Made by a program: the position numbers and the translations under genes
The notes under the pieces: generated by a model
Databases searched by the model: none
Seen by the model: the letters and a program-made list of their open reading frames with translations, nothing else
What the model was told of the DNA's origin: nothing
NCBI GenBank assembly: GCA_029990175.1
Contig: JARKIP010000005.1
Span: 51,635,001 to 51,699,000, forward strand
Source of the DNA: Petunia secreta
Taxonomy: Eukaryota > Streptophyta > Magnoliopsida > Solanales > Solanaceae
DNA length: 64,000 nucleotides
Direction: 5' to 3'
Shown here: positions 34,396 through 47,000 of the stretch, piece after piece
How the letters are laid out: the number at the start of each line of letters is the position of its first letter
Numbering within the stretch: the stretch's first letter is position 1

Positions 34396-35841
34396 TTATC
34401 TGTCCTTCGGCTTAGGAACCAGGTGCCACACTTTGCTTCTCTCAAACTGATGAAGTTCATCCTGTATGGCCAGAATCCAATCGGGATCCTCTAGAGCTTC
34501 TTTTACGTTCTTTGGTTCTAGAGATGAAAGGAATGCAAAGAATGCATAAAAGTTCTTCAAGACTGACCTGGTCATGATTCCAGTATCCAGTTCCGATAAA
34601 ACATTCTCCAATGGGTGAGAGCTTTGATGTTTCCATGGCCTGGGTTGAATGTGACGGGAAGAACCTTCAGCATCACCTTGGGTAGGTTCTTCCTGACTTG
34701 CTGGATCATCGACTTCATCTGAAGTTCCCCCTGTCATATTGACTCCTTGTTCTCGTGAATTTGAATTCTCACCTAATGGTTCTTTGTCTTCTGAGTCTTC
34801 AAAATCAGCTGCACTATTTTCTCGACTGAGGCCAATCGCTTGATCATCTACCTCAGTTTCTTCTAGTGCCTTGTCGGATTCATCAAAGACCACATGCATA
34901 CTTTCCTCCACTTTTTGTGTTCTTTTATTGAACACTTTGTATGATTTGCTTTGAGTAGAGTAATCGAGAAATATTGCTTCATCACTTCTAGCATCAAATT
35001 TTCCCAATGGTTCCTTTCCGTTGTTGTGGACAAAATATTTACAACCAAAGGGTTTCAGATGTGCGATGTTTGGTTTTCTTCTTCTGAGTAGCTCATATGG
35101 GGTCTTGTCAAGAATAGCTCTAAGGGAACATCTGTTTAGAAAGTAGCATGCCCTGTTTATTGCTTCAGCCCAAAAATTTCTTGCAAAGCCCACTTGACAA
35201 CAGCATGGTCCTTGCCATATCCTCCAGACACTTGTTCTTCCTTTCAACCACTCCATTTTGCTGTGGAGTTCTTGGTAAAGAGAAGTTATGATCAATGCTG
35301 TATTTGCACAATACTCAGAGAATTTTGAGTTTTCAAACTCCGTTCCATGATCAGATCTAATACTGATAAGTTCTAGGCTTAACCTTTTCTGCACATCACC
35401 AGCCCAATCTTTGAAGCTGTCAAAGGCTTCATCTTTAGATGCCAAGAACAAAGTCCATGTGTACCTAAAGTAGTCATCAACAATTACGAACACCAATCTC
35501 TTTCCTCCTCTGCTCATGACTCTCATAGGTCCACACAAATCCATATGCAACAATTCCAATGGTTTTGAAGTACTTACCACTTTCTTTGACTTAAAGGATG
35601 ATTTCACATGCTTCCCCTTTACACAAGCATCACACATTTTTATGTTTTCAAATCTCTTACTAGGCAATCCACGAACCAGCTCCTTAGATACAAGCTTATT
35701 CAGTTGTGAGAGACTTGCATGACCCATTCTTTTGTGCCACAGCTGAGAGTCACTTTCTTGCGCGTTCAAGCATGTTAAGTTGTTTTCAGGCAGTGACTTC
35801 AGTGATGCTTTATACACATTGTTCACCCTCTTTCCTTCCAT
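34396..35841 (-). pseudogene. Sirevirus integrase
   Basis: One 481-codon open stretch. It starts in the pre-integrase HHCC zinc domain (LWHKRMGHASL ... MCDACVKGK). The catalytic core follows: first Asp in LLHMDLCGPM, second in SIRSDHGTEFEN. Around the third acidic site the protein text departs from the family (SLYQELHSKMEWLKGRTSVW where other copies read a conserved QQNGVVERKNR-type motif), so a pair of compensating frameshifts near 35220-35280 probably destroys the active centre. After FWAEAINRACYFLNRC and KPFGCKYFVHN comes an acidic Ser/Glu-rich linker toward RT. Confidence 0.88.
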
Positions 35842-35850
35842 AACAATCTC

Positions 35851-36165
35851 TCAGCTCTGTAGATTCTTCATAATACAACCTACAGAGGAGAAACTCACTT
35901 CATTTCCTCTATCACACAGTTGAGAGATGCTCAGCAGGTTATGTATGAGACCATCGACACAATATAAGTTTTCAACTGCGTAATCTAGTGTTCTCCCAAC
36001 TTTTCCAATTCTTACGATTTGTCCACTTTTACCTCCTTCGAAGGCCACACTGCCTCCTTGAAATGCAGCGAGTGAGAGAAAGTTTCTTCTATCTCTTGTC
36101 ATGTGCCTCGAACAACCGCTATCAAGAATCCAGCTTGGGTTGTTCTCCCTCACTCCAGCCTGCAA
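35851..36165 (-). pseudogene. Sirevirus aspartic protease
   Basis: 105-codon stretch with the active-site motif WILDSGCSRHMT (Asp-Ser-Gly), then FEGGKSGQIVRIGKVG and the conserved LLSISQLCDRGNEVSF. It is separated from gag by a stop at about 36166 and from integrase by a stop at about 35845. The active site itself is intact. Confidence 0.88.
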
Positions 36166-36171
36166 AACAGA

Positions 36172-38480
36172 TTAAAGATTAGCTTTAGGAACCCAGACAA
36201 GCTTGGGTCCCTTCTTATGAGATAATGGATAAATCAAATCCTGTTTAGCCCATTTAGGTAGAATATTTCTTTTATTCTTGGCCTTTGCCTTGCTTGCATT
36301 CATGCACCTTTGTTTGTGGTGTCCAGTTTCACCACAAAAGGTACACAACATGTTGCAAGGCAATCCCACATACTTGCTCTTAGGATTATATAGAGGCAGT
36401 GGTTTCTTGAAACCCAGTCCTTGTTTTGATTTTCAAGGACCCAGTTCATTGCCTCAGATGATTTATTCCATTTTTTTAATCTGGTAAGCTCAAATTCAGA
36501 TTTTTCAACCTTTTGATTTAAAATCTTGTTCTTTTCAGTTTCCTGATACAGAATCTCATTTGCTCTCTAAGTTCATTTTCAAGAAAAGTTTGAACTTCAC
36601 TTATTACTTGCTTACAATTTATACTCTCTCTTAACTGATTAAGTTCCAATTCTAGTTCAGTGATCTTAGAGTTTGACACAAGAGTCTGCCCTTTTAAGAT
36701 GGCATTGATTTCTTTCAGTTCAATGTTTTGTTCTTGAAGACTCTTGTGCTTGGTTCTGAGATTACTTAACTCTTCAGTTAATTATCCTTTTCAATTTTCT
36801 CTTTTTTCATAACCCTCAATCAAAGTAGCTGTGATTAGAATCAAATTTTCAGCAGAGTATGTGTGTAAAGTTTCCTTAAGATCAGATAGACATAACTCTG
36901 CTGAATGAGCAGCTTCAACTCCATCAGTAGCCATAAGTGCAGAGTCCTTCTTTTGGTCGTCACCTGTGTACAATTCCTTCAGCTTTTCCCATACTTCCTT
37001 AGCCGACTTGTATTCAAGTATCATTGCCAACACATCATTGGTCAGACCTCTTCTCAAGTAGAATTCAGCTTTGGAGTTTGCCTGTAGCCAGTCCAGATCT
37101 TGAGGATCCAGTTCTTCTACCTTCTTTGGCACCAGAACTCCGTTCGCTGCTCTCTTCACAGGAACGTGAGGTCCTCTCTTGACAATCAACCAGAGACTGT
37201 AATCTGTTGCTTGCAGAAAGTTTTTCATCTGTTTCTTCCAGCACTTGTAGTTAGTCCCGTTGAACACAGGTGGTTTTGAAGGATATCTTCCTACTCTGAA
37301 CTCCCGAGGGTCTTCTTCATCAGAGTTGATACCTGTTAATCCCATCAGTGCTAGTGGTGATTCATCTCCAGATTCCTTTTCATGATCAGATTCACTGTTA
37401 GTTGGTCCCCATGTAGCATAGAAGGCTTCCTTTCTTTTCCTTCTTTCTGCTATGAAGTTTGGAGGTCGTCTTGCCTTCTTCTTATCTTTGTCATTCTCCT
37501 TTAACGTATCCTTTTCCTTTTCCTTAGTTGCTTTATTTTTCATCCATTCTTCTTCCCACATAGGACAATCCATAACGGCATGATCCTTCTTGAAGCACTT
37601 AAAGCATTCTGAGTAGTCAGGGTTGTCGACTATGTTCTTCCTTCCAGATTTTTCCTTGCCACTTCTTTTAAAGCCTTTAAACCTTCCCAAGTTAAGCTTC
37701 TGTCTCAAGGCACTAACTATTGCTGCTTCAACGGATTGCAGATCAACATATTCATCAGCTTCCTCTGTTGCTTCAAATGCAAGGGTCTTGTCCTTCTTGA
37801 GAGCTGGTTTAGCTTTTGAGTCTTTCATCATCTCATGAGTTTTCAAGCTACCAACCAGTTCCTCAAGTTTAATGGATCTTAGAGGTTTAGACTCAATGAT
37901 GGCCGTCATCTTAGGTTCCCAAGCCTCAGGTAGCACATTTAGAATCTTGTCCACCATCTATACTTCTGGCAACTCCATATCCAGGGATCTCATCTCATTA
38001 GTAATAATGGTCAACCTGGTCATCATCTCCTGGTTAGATTCTTTTTCTCCCATAGAGAACAATTTAAATTGTCTCTTCAGCATTCTTCTCTTTGAGTCCT
38101 TCACTTCAGTGGTTCCTTCATGCGCAACCTGCAAGGCATCCCAAATTTCCTTTGCAATCTTGTAAGATGATACTCTATTAAACTCCTCAGGACCAAGACC
38201 ACAAATTACCAGACGTTTGGCTTTGTGATTCTTTTCAATCATCTTATAGTCCGCCTCATTGAACTCCTCTTTCAACTTAGGTTCTTGTTTCACAGTCGCT
38301 CATTCACCAACTATTTTAGTGGGAATCAGGTTTCCTTCAGATACTAGAAGCCATAGTTGGTAGTCTTCAGCACATATGTAATTTTCCATCCTGTTCTTCC
38401 ACCAAGCATAGTACTGCCCATTGAACTGTGGGGGGCCTCTGAACTGACTGTCCTTCAGTGATGGTAGGTGGTGCACGCAT
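36172..38480 (-). pseudogene. Sirevirus gag with an inserted second gag module
   Basis: From ATG 38480 (MRAPPTI): a gag N-terminal module with PPQFNGQYYAWWKNRM (about 38440-38390), then the UBN2-type core (EIWDALQVAHEGTTEVKDSK; QFKLFSMGEKESNQEMMTRL) to about 37860. A first zinc knuckle, CFKCFKKDHAVMDC, is at about 37605-37565. Next, at about 37275-37010, comes a second N-terminal module with PPVFNGTNYKCWKKQMKNFL and SAKEVWEKLKELYTGDDQKK. A coiled-coil stretch with many Leu/Glu (36800-36500) and a second knuckle CTFCGETGHHKQRC near 36340 end it. Breaks: a frameshift in a C6 run near 38430, stops at about 38303 and 37958, and frame changes in the coiled coil. A second gag N-terminal unit in the middle of gag is not the usual layout; its neighbours (ALM...SDEED before, ALMATDG after) suggest it was inserted into a normal acidic linker. 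Confidence 0.82.
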
Positions 38481-38521
38481 GATTCTGATCCTTCTCAAGG
38501 TGTTAATCTAGCACAAGAAGA

Positions 38522-38536
38522 CCTGCTCTAATACCA
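38522..38536 (-). promoter_or_regulatory. Sirevirus primer-binding site
   Basis: Minus-strand TGGTATTAGAGCAGG, two bases inside the 5' LTR. It differs by one C-to-T from TGGTATCAGAGC, the complement of initiator Met tRNA. Confidence 0.85.
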
Positions 38537-38538
38537 CT

Positions 38539-39439
38539 TGTTATAATATATGCACCTCCTAAGGACACTAGAAGGGGGTTGAATAGTGTCCACCGATTTT
38601 TCGATTCAAGAACTCGATTCTCCTGAGCCAAGAACCATGTTCTTGCCTCAGAAGATTTGCAACCGGACTACCTCAACACACGCCAATCACACACACAAAG
38701 AACACAAGGATTTTACGTGGAAAACTCCTTGCTCAAGGGAGAAAACCCACGAACCACACTCTGGGATTTTGAAACAAAATCCACTAACAACACGAGCAAA
38801 TTTTTTATTACAAGACTCTGTAACCAAGGGGCTACACTCTAGACCCTAATCACTAAACAAAGCTAAACTCTAGTTTTACAAAGTAATCTCTCAAAAGTTC
38901 ACCTAATACACTACTTCTAAAATAAGCAAATAGGTAAAATAATGATCGCACAAACTAAGACAACTTACAAAGCACGGAACCTAGACAGAATTATCTAGAC
39001 TCAAACTACTCAAGTTCACCAATTATCTTCTTCAGTTATCCCACGTCTGAAAGTTGTTAGATCGCCTTTGTTTGCTCTCAACTCTCTATTTTTGAATAAC
39101 TGATTTCGGCTGTATCAACTACTTGTATTTATATGGGCTTTACAACCCTACTTGAGTCTCACAAGGAATCCTTTAATTATGGTAAAATAAGATTCCTTGT
39201 AACTCTTTTCCTTATTGAAGTCCAACTCCTATTCGTACTTCGAAGACACAGTCTAGGCACCGCCTCTTTTAGTCTGACTAGGATGCATATTCATTCACGT
39301 GCCACTACTCCTAGTTCCGCAGGGATTTGCAACCCTCAGATCTTTTCGACCAGTCGTGCCCTTCTATTCAAGGACTAGGTTCTTCTCTGAAACCACTGAG
39401 TCCTTCTTGTTTGTCATTCTTCAAAACCAATGCTCAATA
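38539..39439 (-). mobile_element. Sirevirus 5' LTR
   Basis: 901 bp. On the minus strand it starts TATTGAGCATTGG (the usual TG mutated to TA) and ends TATAACA. It is followed on the plus side by CAAGT (39440-39444), identical to the left target duplication. Confidence 0.9.
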
Positions 39440-39548
39440 CAAGTGATATATCATTGTATGTTGTATGTATGCCATATATATTCAAAGGGAGTACTATGGT
39501 GTATGCCAATTAGAAAAACTAAAAGGTATGTGGCGGAGTTAATAATAA

Positions 39549-40595
39549 GCTAAAGGTTTGGAGACAAATCGTAGAGTCTAAAGGTTTTGGGCTGAGTAGG
39601 ACGATAATGGAGTACATAGAGTTTACTTTAGTGATATACCACATGAGTCAAATATGGATGTAACGCTTGATACACAAGTTTTCCTTAAGAAAGAAATCTT
39701 TTAAATATCATAGGTCAGTACTCCAAGGAAATGGAGAGATTGACAATGATATCACATATCATATTGGAGTGGGTTAGATGAAATAGATGCTCGCTTTCAG
39801 TGTCCTATGTGATACGAAAATGCCATCAAAACTTAATGGTAAGTTCTATAAAGCGGTTGTAAGACCAGCTTTGTTGTATGCGGCAGAGTGTGGTTAGTCC
39901 GAACATTCACATTCAGAAGATGAGAGTAGCAGAGATGAGGATTCTTAGATGTGTGGGAACACTAAGAGAGATAAGATTACGAATGAAAATATATAGGCCA
40001 AGATAGAAGTGACCTATGTAGTGGACAAGATGCGAGAAACGAGGCTGAGGTGGTACAAGCATATGATAAGGAGGAGCAAAAATGCCCTTGTGAGGAGGCG
40101 CGAGAGGTTGGTAGTAACATGCCTTGGGATAGGTATATGTAGACCTAAGAAGAACTAAGGAGAGGTGATTAGGCTGAACATGACTCATCTATACCTCACA
40201 GAGGACATGATCCTCGATAAGAGAGCATGGAGGTCGGAAATCAGGGTAGAATGTAGTTGAGTGAGCTCCCCTATCTCTATGGGTGAGCATAATATTAGAA
40301 AGATAGTCTAGATATACCTTATTTGTTTCCTCTTATCTCAATCAATACTGCTATTGTTACAGTTATTACTATTGTTTCTTTTATTTGTGTTATCATTACT
40401 ATTTTGTTGCTTCCTTATTTTCATCGCAGCTCTTTTATAATTTTTAGATCTTTTTTTCAAAATACTTTTCTTTTAGCTGAGGTCAATCGGAAATATCCTC
40501 TCTATACACAAGGTAGAGGTAAAGTCCGAGTATATCTCGCTTTCTCCAAACCCCACTTTTTCCGATTATGCTGTTATATTGTTATTGTTGTTTAT
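39549..40595 (+). pseudogene. RTE-type LINE, 5'-truncated 3' end
   Basis: Broken frames give NKLKVWRQIVESKGFGLSRT, MDVTLDTQVF, the FYKAVVRPALLYAAECG block (about 39850-39895), IQKMRVAEMRILRCVGT and RLRWYKHMIRRSKNA (about 40048-40085). These are the C-terminal RT and DNA-binding part of plant RTE LINEs. The 3' UTR shows the family's GTAGAGGTAAAGTCCGAGTA text near 40512 and ends in TTGTTATTGTTG. Many frameshifts and stops are present. The endonuclease and catalytic RT core are missing. Confidence 0.85.
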
Positions 40596-41050
40596 ATTAT
40601 ATATGTCATGTATATGTCGTATATATATATCGTACGTACGACATACACTAATATAAAATGGCATATGTGTAAGTTTATGTGGAGAAAAGAAGTTGAGGAA
40701 GCTTGGGAGAGAATTTTAGCGAAGAAACAACAATAGCGAACACCGACAATTCTTGGTGAACAATCTCCAATAAAGAACAAAACTCCGATGATTTTCTCGT
40801 CGAAGCTCCAAGGATAGCGACAGAATTCCGCCAACAACAGCATAGGTAGGAATCGGGACATCAACGACTACGATTTTTAGGAAGGAGAAGATCTACAAAA
40901 TTCTTAATTTTTTAAGAATTCTTAGAGTTTGTATTACATGAATATTTTGTTGATATATTTTGATGGTGAAATAATTTTATTTATATTTAAGAATCTAATA
41001 ATACATATTTATGATATATCTTCTAAATTCTATGAAGAAAATGGGAATTT
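40596..41050. other. Intergenic, no recognised feature
   Basis: AT-rich DNA with a short palindromic CGTACGTACG near 40632. The frames at 40592-40864 and 40929-41129 have no recognisable domain. Confidence 0.5.
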
Positions 41051-41439
41051 CAGGGGCGTAACTACCCTTATGCTAGGGGCGTCACGTGACACGGCTTGGT
41101 CGAATTTTTTTACTAAATATGTGAATTAGCTATGTGTAATTATTATAAACACATACAAGTATGATAAAGTGACACTACTTGACACTAAGAGTTCTTGATT
41201 GAGTTGGTTACTTGGTACGGGGTAGGGGTTCGAGACTTGCTAATTACAAATTTTTTCTATTTTTATCTTGTTTTTTTTAATATCCGCATGTCGGTGCACA
41301 AATTATCCCGCAATCACACAAGGTCTATGGAAGGGTTTCACCCCAAGAGGTGTGAAGTATATAGGTCTTGACTATTGACCTCTCCCTAAATATAAAATAA
41401 CATAATCCACTAAGCTAATAGAACATTTAAAATCTTGTG

Positions 41440-41518
<79 letters not shown>

Positions 41519-41638
41519 GAAGATTTCTCCCTAAAACTATAATTCGTGGAGATTGGTCTTAGTGTTGTTCAATAGTAGGCTAGAGGTTTTTTCTTTAAGA
41601 AGTGACACTGCTTATAAAAAATCCTGCGTACGCCACTG
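41051..41638. mobile_element. hAT-like MITE
   Basis: Starts CAGGGGCGTAACTACC and ends TGCGTACGCCACTG. The reverse complement of the end, CAGTGGCGTACGCA, matches the start over CAG-GGCGTA. CAGNGGCG ends are typical of hAT-derived MITEs in this plant group. The expected 8-bp target duplication is not clear (GGGAATTT left, TCAAAATT right). It contains a long (AT)n run and no coding sequence. Confidence 0.6.
41444..41515. repeat. (AT)n microsatellite, about 72 bp
   Basis: A continuous AT run inside the hAT-like MITE. Confidence 0.95.
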
Positions 41639-42422
41639 TCAAAATTTTCAAAAATAGGCAGCCCACTATCCAAAATTACAAATAGGAGGCTATATTTTTT
41701 TTCATGCATAGCACCCATCCCTAAAATTACAAATTTTAGCGCTCCATAAAAAATACTCTAGCTACCAGATCTCCCCCTCCTAGTCACTAAGCCACCGGCA
41801 GACACCCTCCCCGGTCAGTGATGCCGTTACTTTTTTGTATTTTACTGAATTTATGTTGTTTATTGCGTCAAAATCATAGCTTTGGATAAGTTTATACACA
41901 CAAATCTCCCTCTAAAAAATAAATTATACATGAATATACGTAGATAGATGCGTAGCAATGAGAGAATACAAAAATATACGCAAAAAATTAAAAATTTATA
42001 TAAACATCCTTAATATACAGTTTTGTTCACTCGCATATATTCACTTATACAAATTTATACAATTTTATAAATTTGTATAAAATCGTATAAAGTTGTATAA
42101 ATTTGCGGCAAACTGCTATCTTGGGAAAAGAGTGACAGGTCGGGTAAGATTCGAAAATATAAGTCATTTTTGATAATTTTCGTCTTTTGATTGTCTTTTA
42201 GTGTAATTATCCCGAAGAAAATAGCTTATCGAAAGCCGTTTGAAAAGGCATATCGTGGTCCAAACTCCAAACCTATATATATTACTGTAGCTCATAAAAA
42301 CAAGGAAGTCTTTGAGTGAATCACTTACAAATAAATCAGGAGAGAATATAGCGGATGACATCTAAATTTGTTCTAAAAAGTTGGGACAATCCTTTACTCA
42401 TATTCTCGTTCCAAAGTGAGGA

Positions 42423-42681
42423 GGCATTTGGCCATAAATTGTTTCTCTTCTATTAGGAGAAAAATTTCAAAAACATGTAGGCCAAGAAAAATTGTTTACA
42501 TTTGGAGATTTTTTGTTCAAAAACTAAATTTTATGTTTTTCAAATTTTTCTCCACTAAAAAACTTTTATTTTTTCAAGTAAAATGTATGTGACAAGCACA
42601 ACTTAAATTTCAAATACAATTATTCAACTCAATTTCAATTTTTTTAAATTTTTTTTTTTAAGTCTCTATAGCCAAACGCCA
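42423..42681. mobile_element. Short MITE with GGCRTTTGGCCAT-type ends
   Basis: The left end GGCATTTGGCCATAAA and the reverse complement of the right end, TGGCGTTTGGCTATAGAG, are alike. The body is AT-rich and non-coding. A comparable but weaker GGCGTTTGG block lies in the last intron of the NusB-like gene near 60703. Confidence 0.6.
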
Positions 42682-43769
42682 ACTGATTTCCTATATTGAC
42701 GTGGTAGGAGATGTAATGTTCACCTATGTTAGGCACGTAAAAAGGGAAAAAATACAAAAAAAAAATAAAAAAGAAAAAAATCACTACTCCAATTTGGACA
42801 TAGATTTAGATACTTTTTATTCAAAAATAAAAATAAAAATAAACATTGCGTGTTCATAAAATATGACAAATTTTGGTAATTTTTTGGAAGATGAGATTTC
42901 TAATTTGAAACAGCAATATGGAACATTTTTCCAAAAAGTTTGGAGTTTTCACTCTTTCAAATAATATGCATGTCCAAAAATAATTTCTAACTTTAAAAAC
43001 TTTTTATCAACTTAACTAAAAAAACTCTATCTTTTCAAGTTTCAACAATATATTTTTGTCCAAACACTAGCTACATTTGAGACTTTCTAAAACTTGACAT
43101 GTGAAAAGTGAGTCCACATTTTGTTGCAAGTATGTAAGTAATTATGTAAATTTATCAATTGTTGGTGTCTTTGACAAACAAAAAAACGGAGGCAGTGTCA
43201 AAAATACCCTCGAACTATTAGAAGTAGAACAATTTTGCCCTCCATTTGCAAACGGTATTAAAAATATCCTTACCGTAAAAAAAGTGAAGCACATATACCC
43301 CTCTTCGTTAACAAAAATCAAGCTAAAAAAAGACAATATTAAAAGATTATTTGTGGCAGAGGTGGATGTCCACATAGGATCCACCCTCATCTTCTCCCGC
43401 CAAGAGGTTTATGTTTCTCCATTCTTTGCTTCTCAACAACCTATTTTCTTCACCTCGCCTTAAGGGACTCTGATTGGAAAATGAGCAAAACTACAAACTC
43501 CCATCCATTCACACCCTCCAAATACTTCAAGGAAATAACTTTGTTAAGGGTCTCAACATCAAATTTAGGGCACCGATCTACACACTAGATCATCCCTCAA
43601 ATCAAACCCATGCATTGAATCACAACAACTAAATGATGAATTTTTACAAATAGCAATTTTAAGCTAAAAATTTTGAATCTTTGCAAATTGAAAACTTTAA
43701 ACTAAAAACTTTGAAACATCTAATTGATGTTAATATAATCCCAAATCCACACCCATCAAACTGAGAAAA

Positions 43770-44044
43770 TGTTGAAATCCACAGAATTGCAAGTGTTAAA
43801 TGGAAAGTTCTAGAGAGAAGACATTTGGGAGAGAGAGAAACTCATCTCATTTCTGAAATGTAAATGTAAATCGTGTGTTTACAAGCTGCCCTTACTGCTA
43901 TTTATATCAGGGGTATAAAAGACATTACACCCATAAATAATATTGACCCGAACTACAAATATCTGTAACCAACTATACTAATGTGATCCCACTATACTTG
44001 GACTTGCTGGACCTGGATCAGGTTGGAAATAAGCTGGTCCAACA
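43770..44044 (-). mobile_element. 3' LTR of the copia element
   Basis: 275 bp, TGTTGGACC...TTTCAACA on the minus strand, with TATAAATAG near 43905 as its promoter box. Confidence 0.85.
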
Positions 44045-47000
44045 CCCCCCTCAAGTTGGAGGGAGGTTGGGAAAAGCCCACTCCTAACTTGGATAGATGC
44101 TCCATATGTGCTGGACCGGACAAGGACTTGGTGAATATGTCAGCTAGCTGATGACCTGTTGGAACATATTGAAGAGAAATAAGACCATCAAGCAGCTTTT
44201 CTCGTACAAAATGACAATCCAACTCAATGAGTTTAGTGCGCTCATAGAAAATAGGGTTCTTAGCTATTTGAATGGAAGATTGATTGTCACAGTAGACCAA
44301 TATATAGGAGTCAAATTCATAACAGACAGATCCTCCAACAACCTGCACAGCCAAGTCAACTCAGCAACCAATCGTCGAATGGAATGATATTCTGCTTCAG
44401 CGGAAGAGAGTGAAACTGTGGTCTGCTTCTTGGATTTCCAAGAAACAGGAGAGGAACCCAACATGATAAAAAAGCCACTGACTGATCTGCGGGAATCAGG
44501 ACATGTGGCCCAATCAGAATCACAAAAGGCATGAAGTTGGAGATCAGGATCAGCAGAGAAATGAAAACTCAAACCAGGGGTACCCTTGAGATATCGTACA
44601 GTGTGCAAGGCAGTAGCATAGTGAGGTTCCCTGGGGGCCTGCATAAATTGACTTAGGTGCTGCACAGTGAAGGAAAGGTCAGGCCTAGTATGTGTAAGAA
44701 AATTGAGCTTGCCAATCAACTTTCTATATTGGGAAGGATCCCGCAATAAAGGCCCAACATCTGCATACAATTTCAAGCCCAGAGGAAGAGGAGAAGTAGT
44801 TGGAGACAAACTGCTGCAGCCAAACTCATCCACCAACTCTAGAGTAAATTTCATTTGGTTAACCAAAACACCATCCTCAACAGGAACAATTTCTAAACCC
44901 AAAAAGTAATGTAAGGCACCCAAGTCTTTTATTTGAAACTGAGCATGCAAAGACTGTTTGAGTGCACAAATGCCAGGGTAATCACTACCAGTCAAGACAA
45001 TGTCATCCACATACACCCCCAAAAAAACAGAACCAGAGGTGGAAACTTTGAAGAACAGAGAGTAGTCATTCTTGGAATGTTGAAATCCCTTGGAATGCAA
45101 AAAATTAGAGAGCTTGGCATACCATTGCCTAGAAGCTTGTTTTAACCCATATAAGGATATATTCAATTTGCAAACCAAATTAGGAGAGGAGACAGTCAGT
45201 CCCTGAGGAACTTTCATGTACACCTCCTCAAATAAGTCTCCATGCAAGAATGCATTGTTTACATCTAGTTGATAGACCCCCCATTTGTGTTTGATAGCAA
45301 CAGAAAGAAGACACCTTATGGTCGTCATCTTCACAACAGGGGAAAAAGTTTCTGTATAGTCGAGACCTTCTTTTTGTGTGTCTCCTCTAATCACTAATCT
45401 AGCCTTAAACCTCTCTATAGAACCATCAGACTTATGCTTCACTTTATACACCCATTTACTGGGGATGGCATGTTTGCCAGGAGGCAAAAGCACCAAAGAC
45501 CATGTGTTGTTGGCCTCAAGAGCCTCAAACTCCTTAAGCATGGTCTCTTGCCAACCTGGATGGGAGGCAGCCTGATAATAGGACCTAGGTTCTTGCACAT
45601 GAGATATAGAATGAATGAGAGACTGTGTTTGAGAAGACAAAGCAGAAAAGCAAACATGTTTTGGCATAGAGAGGACAGAAGACACAGTAGACAAAGATGG
45701 TAATGAAAAGACAGAAGAACAAACATAATCAGCCAGGTATTTGGGTGGATTATGTTGCCTGTAAGGTCTGGTGTGAGGAGTAGAAGAACCAAGAGGTGGT
45801 TGTTCAGGAACTGGTGAAGGTGTAAGAGAGGTATGTGTATCAGGTGCAGGAGGTGCAGGGGGTGAAGGATGGGGAGCAGGAGAAGGAATGGATGTGATAG
45901 CAGCAGGTGGGTCAGATGGAGGCGGAGAGGCACAAGGTGGATCAGGAAAGGTATCAGGTCTAGGGGATACAGGGGAAACTGAAACAGAAGGAGAGATAGC
46001 AAATGGAAAAATGTGCTCATGAAAAACTACATCTCTTGAAACCAGGAACTGTTTAGTGTGAAGGTTGAATACTTTATACCCTTTCTTACCAAATAGGTAC
46101 CCAACAAAAACACAAGGAGATGCTCTTGGAGAGAACTTGTCTCTACATCTCTTGAGTGTGGAAATGTAACACATACATCTAAAAGCCTTTAAATGAGACT
46201 AGAGAGGAGGAGAACCAAAGAGTAATTCATGTGGTGTTTTGTCCTTTAAAACAGAACTAGGAAATCTGTTTATAAGGTAAGTTGCTGTAAGGACACATTC
46301 CCCCCAAAATTTCAATGGAAGCTTGGACTGAAAAAGTAAGGCTCTGGAGGTTTCAAGTAGGTGTCTATGTTTCCTTTCCACTATCCGATTCTGCTGGGGA
46401 GTTTCAACACAAGAGGTGTGGCGAATGATCCCTTTAGACTGAAAAAAATGACTAGATGCAAGACTGGATCCAAGCTCATAGGCGTTATCACTCTTGACTA
46501 TTTTTACTTGATGATTAAACTGAGTTTAAGCCATGAGGATGAGAGATTTTAAAGCATTGAAGGCATTTGATTTTGTACTGAGAAGGTAGGTCCATGTGGA
46601 TCTAGAATAGTCATCTACTACTGTTAGGAAGTACCTGTAACCAGAGTGGGTAGTAGTGTGATAGGGCCCCCAAACATCCACATGAATTAACTCAAAAGGT
46701 GCTGATGCTCTAGTCATACTGAGTGGGAAAGGATTTCTAGTTTGCCTGGCCAATGGACAAATATCACAAGGAAATGACTGAGCATCAGGAAAGTGCATGT
46801 GAATAGCAGAAGTGAGTGATTTCAGTTTATGATAAGGTAAATGTCCTAGCCTATAATGCCACAAAACAGAGGAAACAGAAGAAGAAGAGGAAGAGGTGGA
46901 ACAAACACCGGTCTTATTCAGTAAAGGAACAACAGTTGCATTTGTATAGTGATTCAGGTAGTCAGACTTTGTACAATTATTCAAGAGAACATTGCTATTT

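Larger units (their letters stand above)
24911..39439 (-). mobile_element. Sirevirus-like copia element, decayed, with nested LINE
   Basis: A complete LTR retrotransposon in minus orientation: LTRs 24911-25813 and 38539-39439, primer-binding site, gag, protease-integrase-RT-RNase H order, an additional ORF between pol and the 3' LTR, a polypurine tract, and 5-bp flanking repeats CAAGT. The total is 14.5 kb, of which about 3.9 kb is a later LINE insertion with its target duplication. Pol domain order with integrase before RT makes it Ty1/copia. The long LTRs, large gag with coiled-coil and two zinc knuckles, and extra ORF after pol place it with Sireviruses. Stops and frameshifts occur in every gene, many of them C-to-T or G-to-A type stops as expected in methylated DNA. 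Confidence 0.92.

Noticed and set aside
40323..40736. 137-codon hydrophobic frame
   Set aside because: Overlaps the RTE-LINE 3' UTR; hydrophobicity comes from T-rich sequence.
45439..46020. 193-codon Leu/His-rich minus frame
   Set aside because: Alternative frame of the Pro-rich linker in copia pol.
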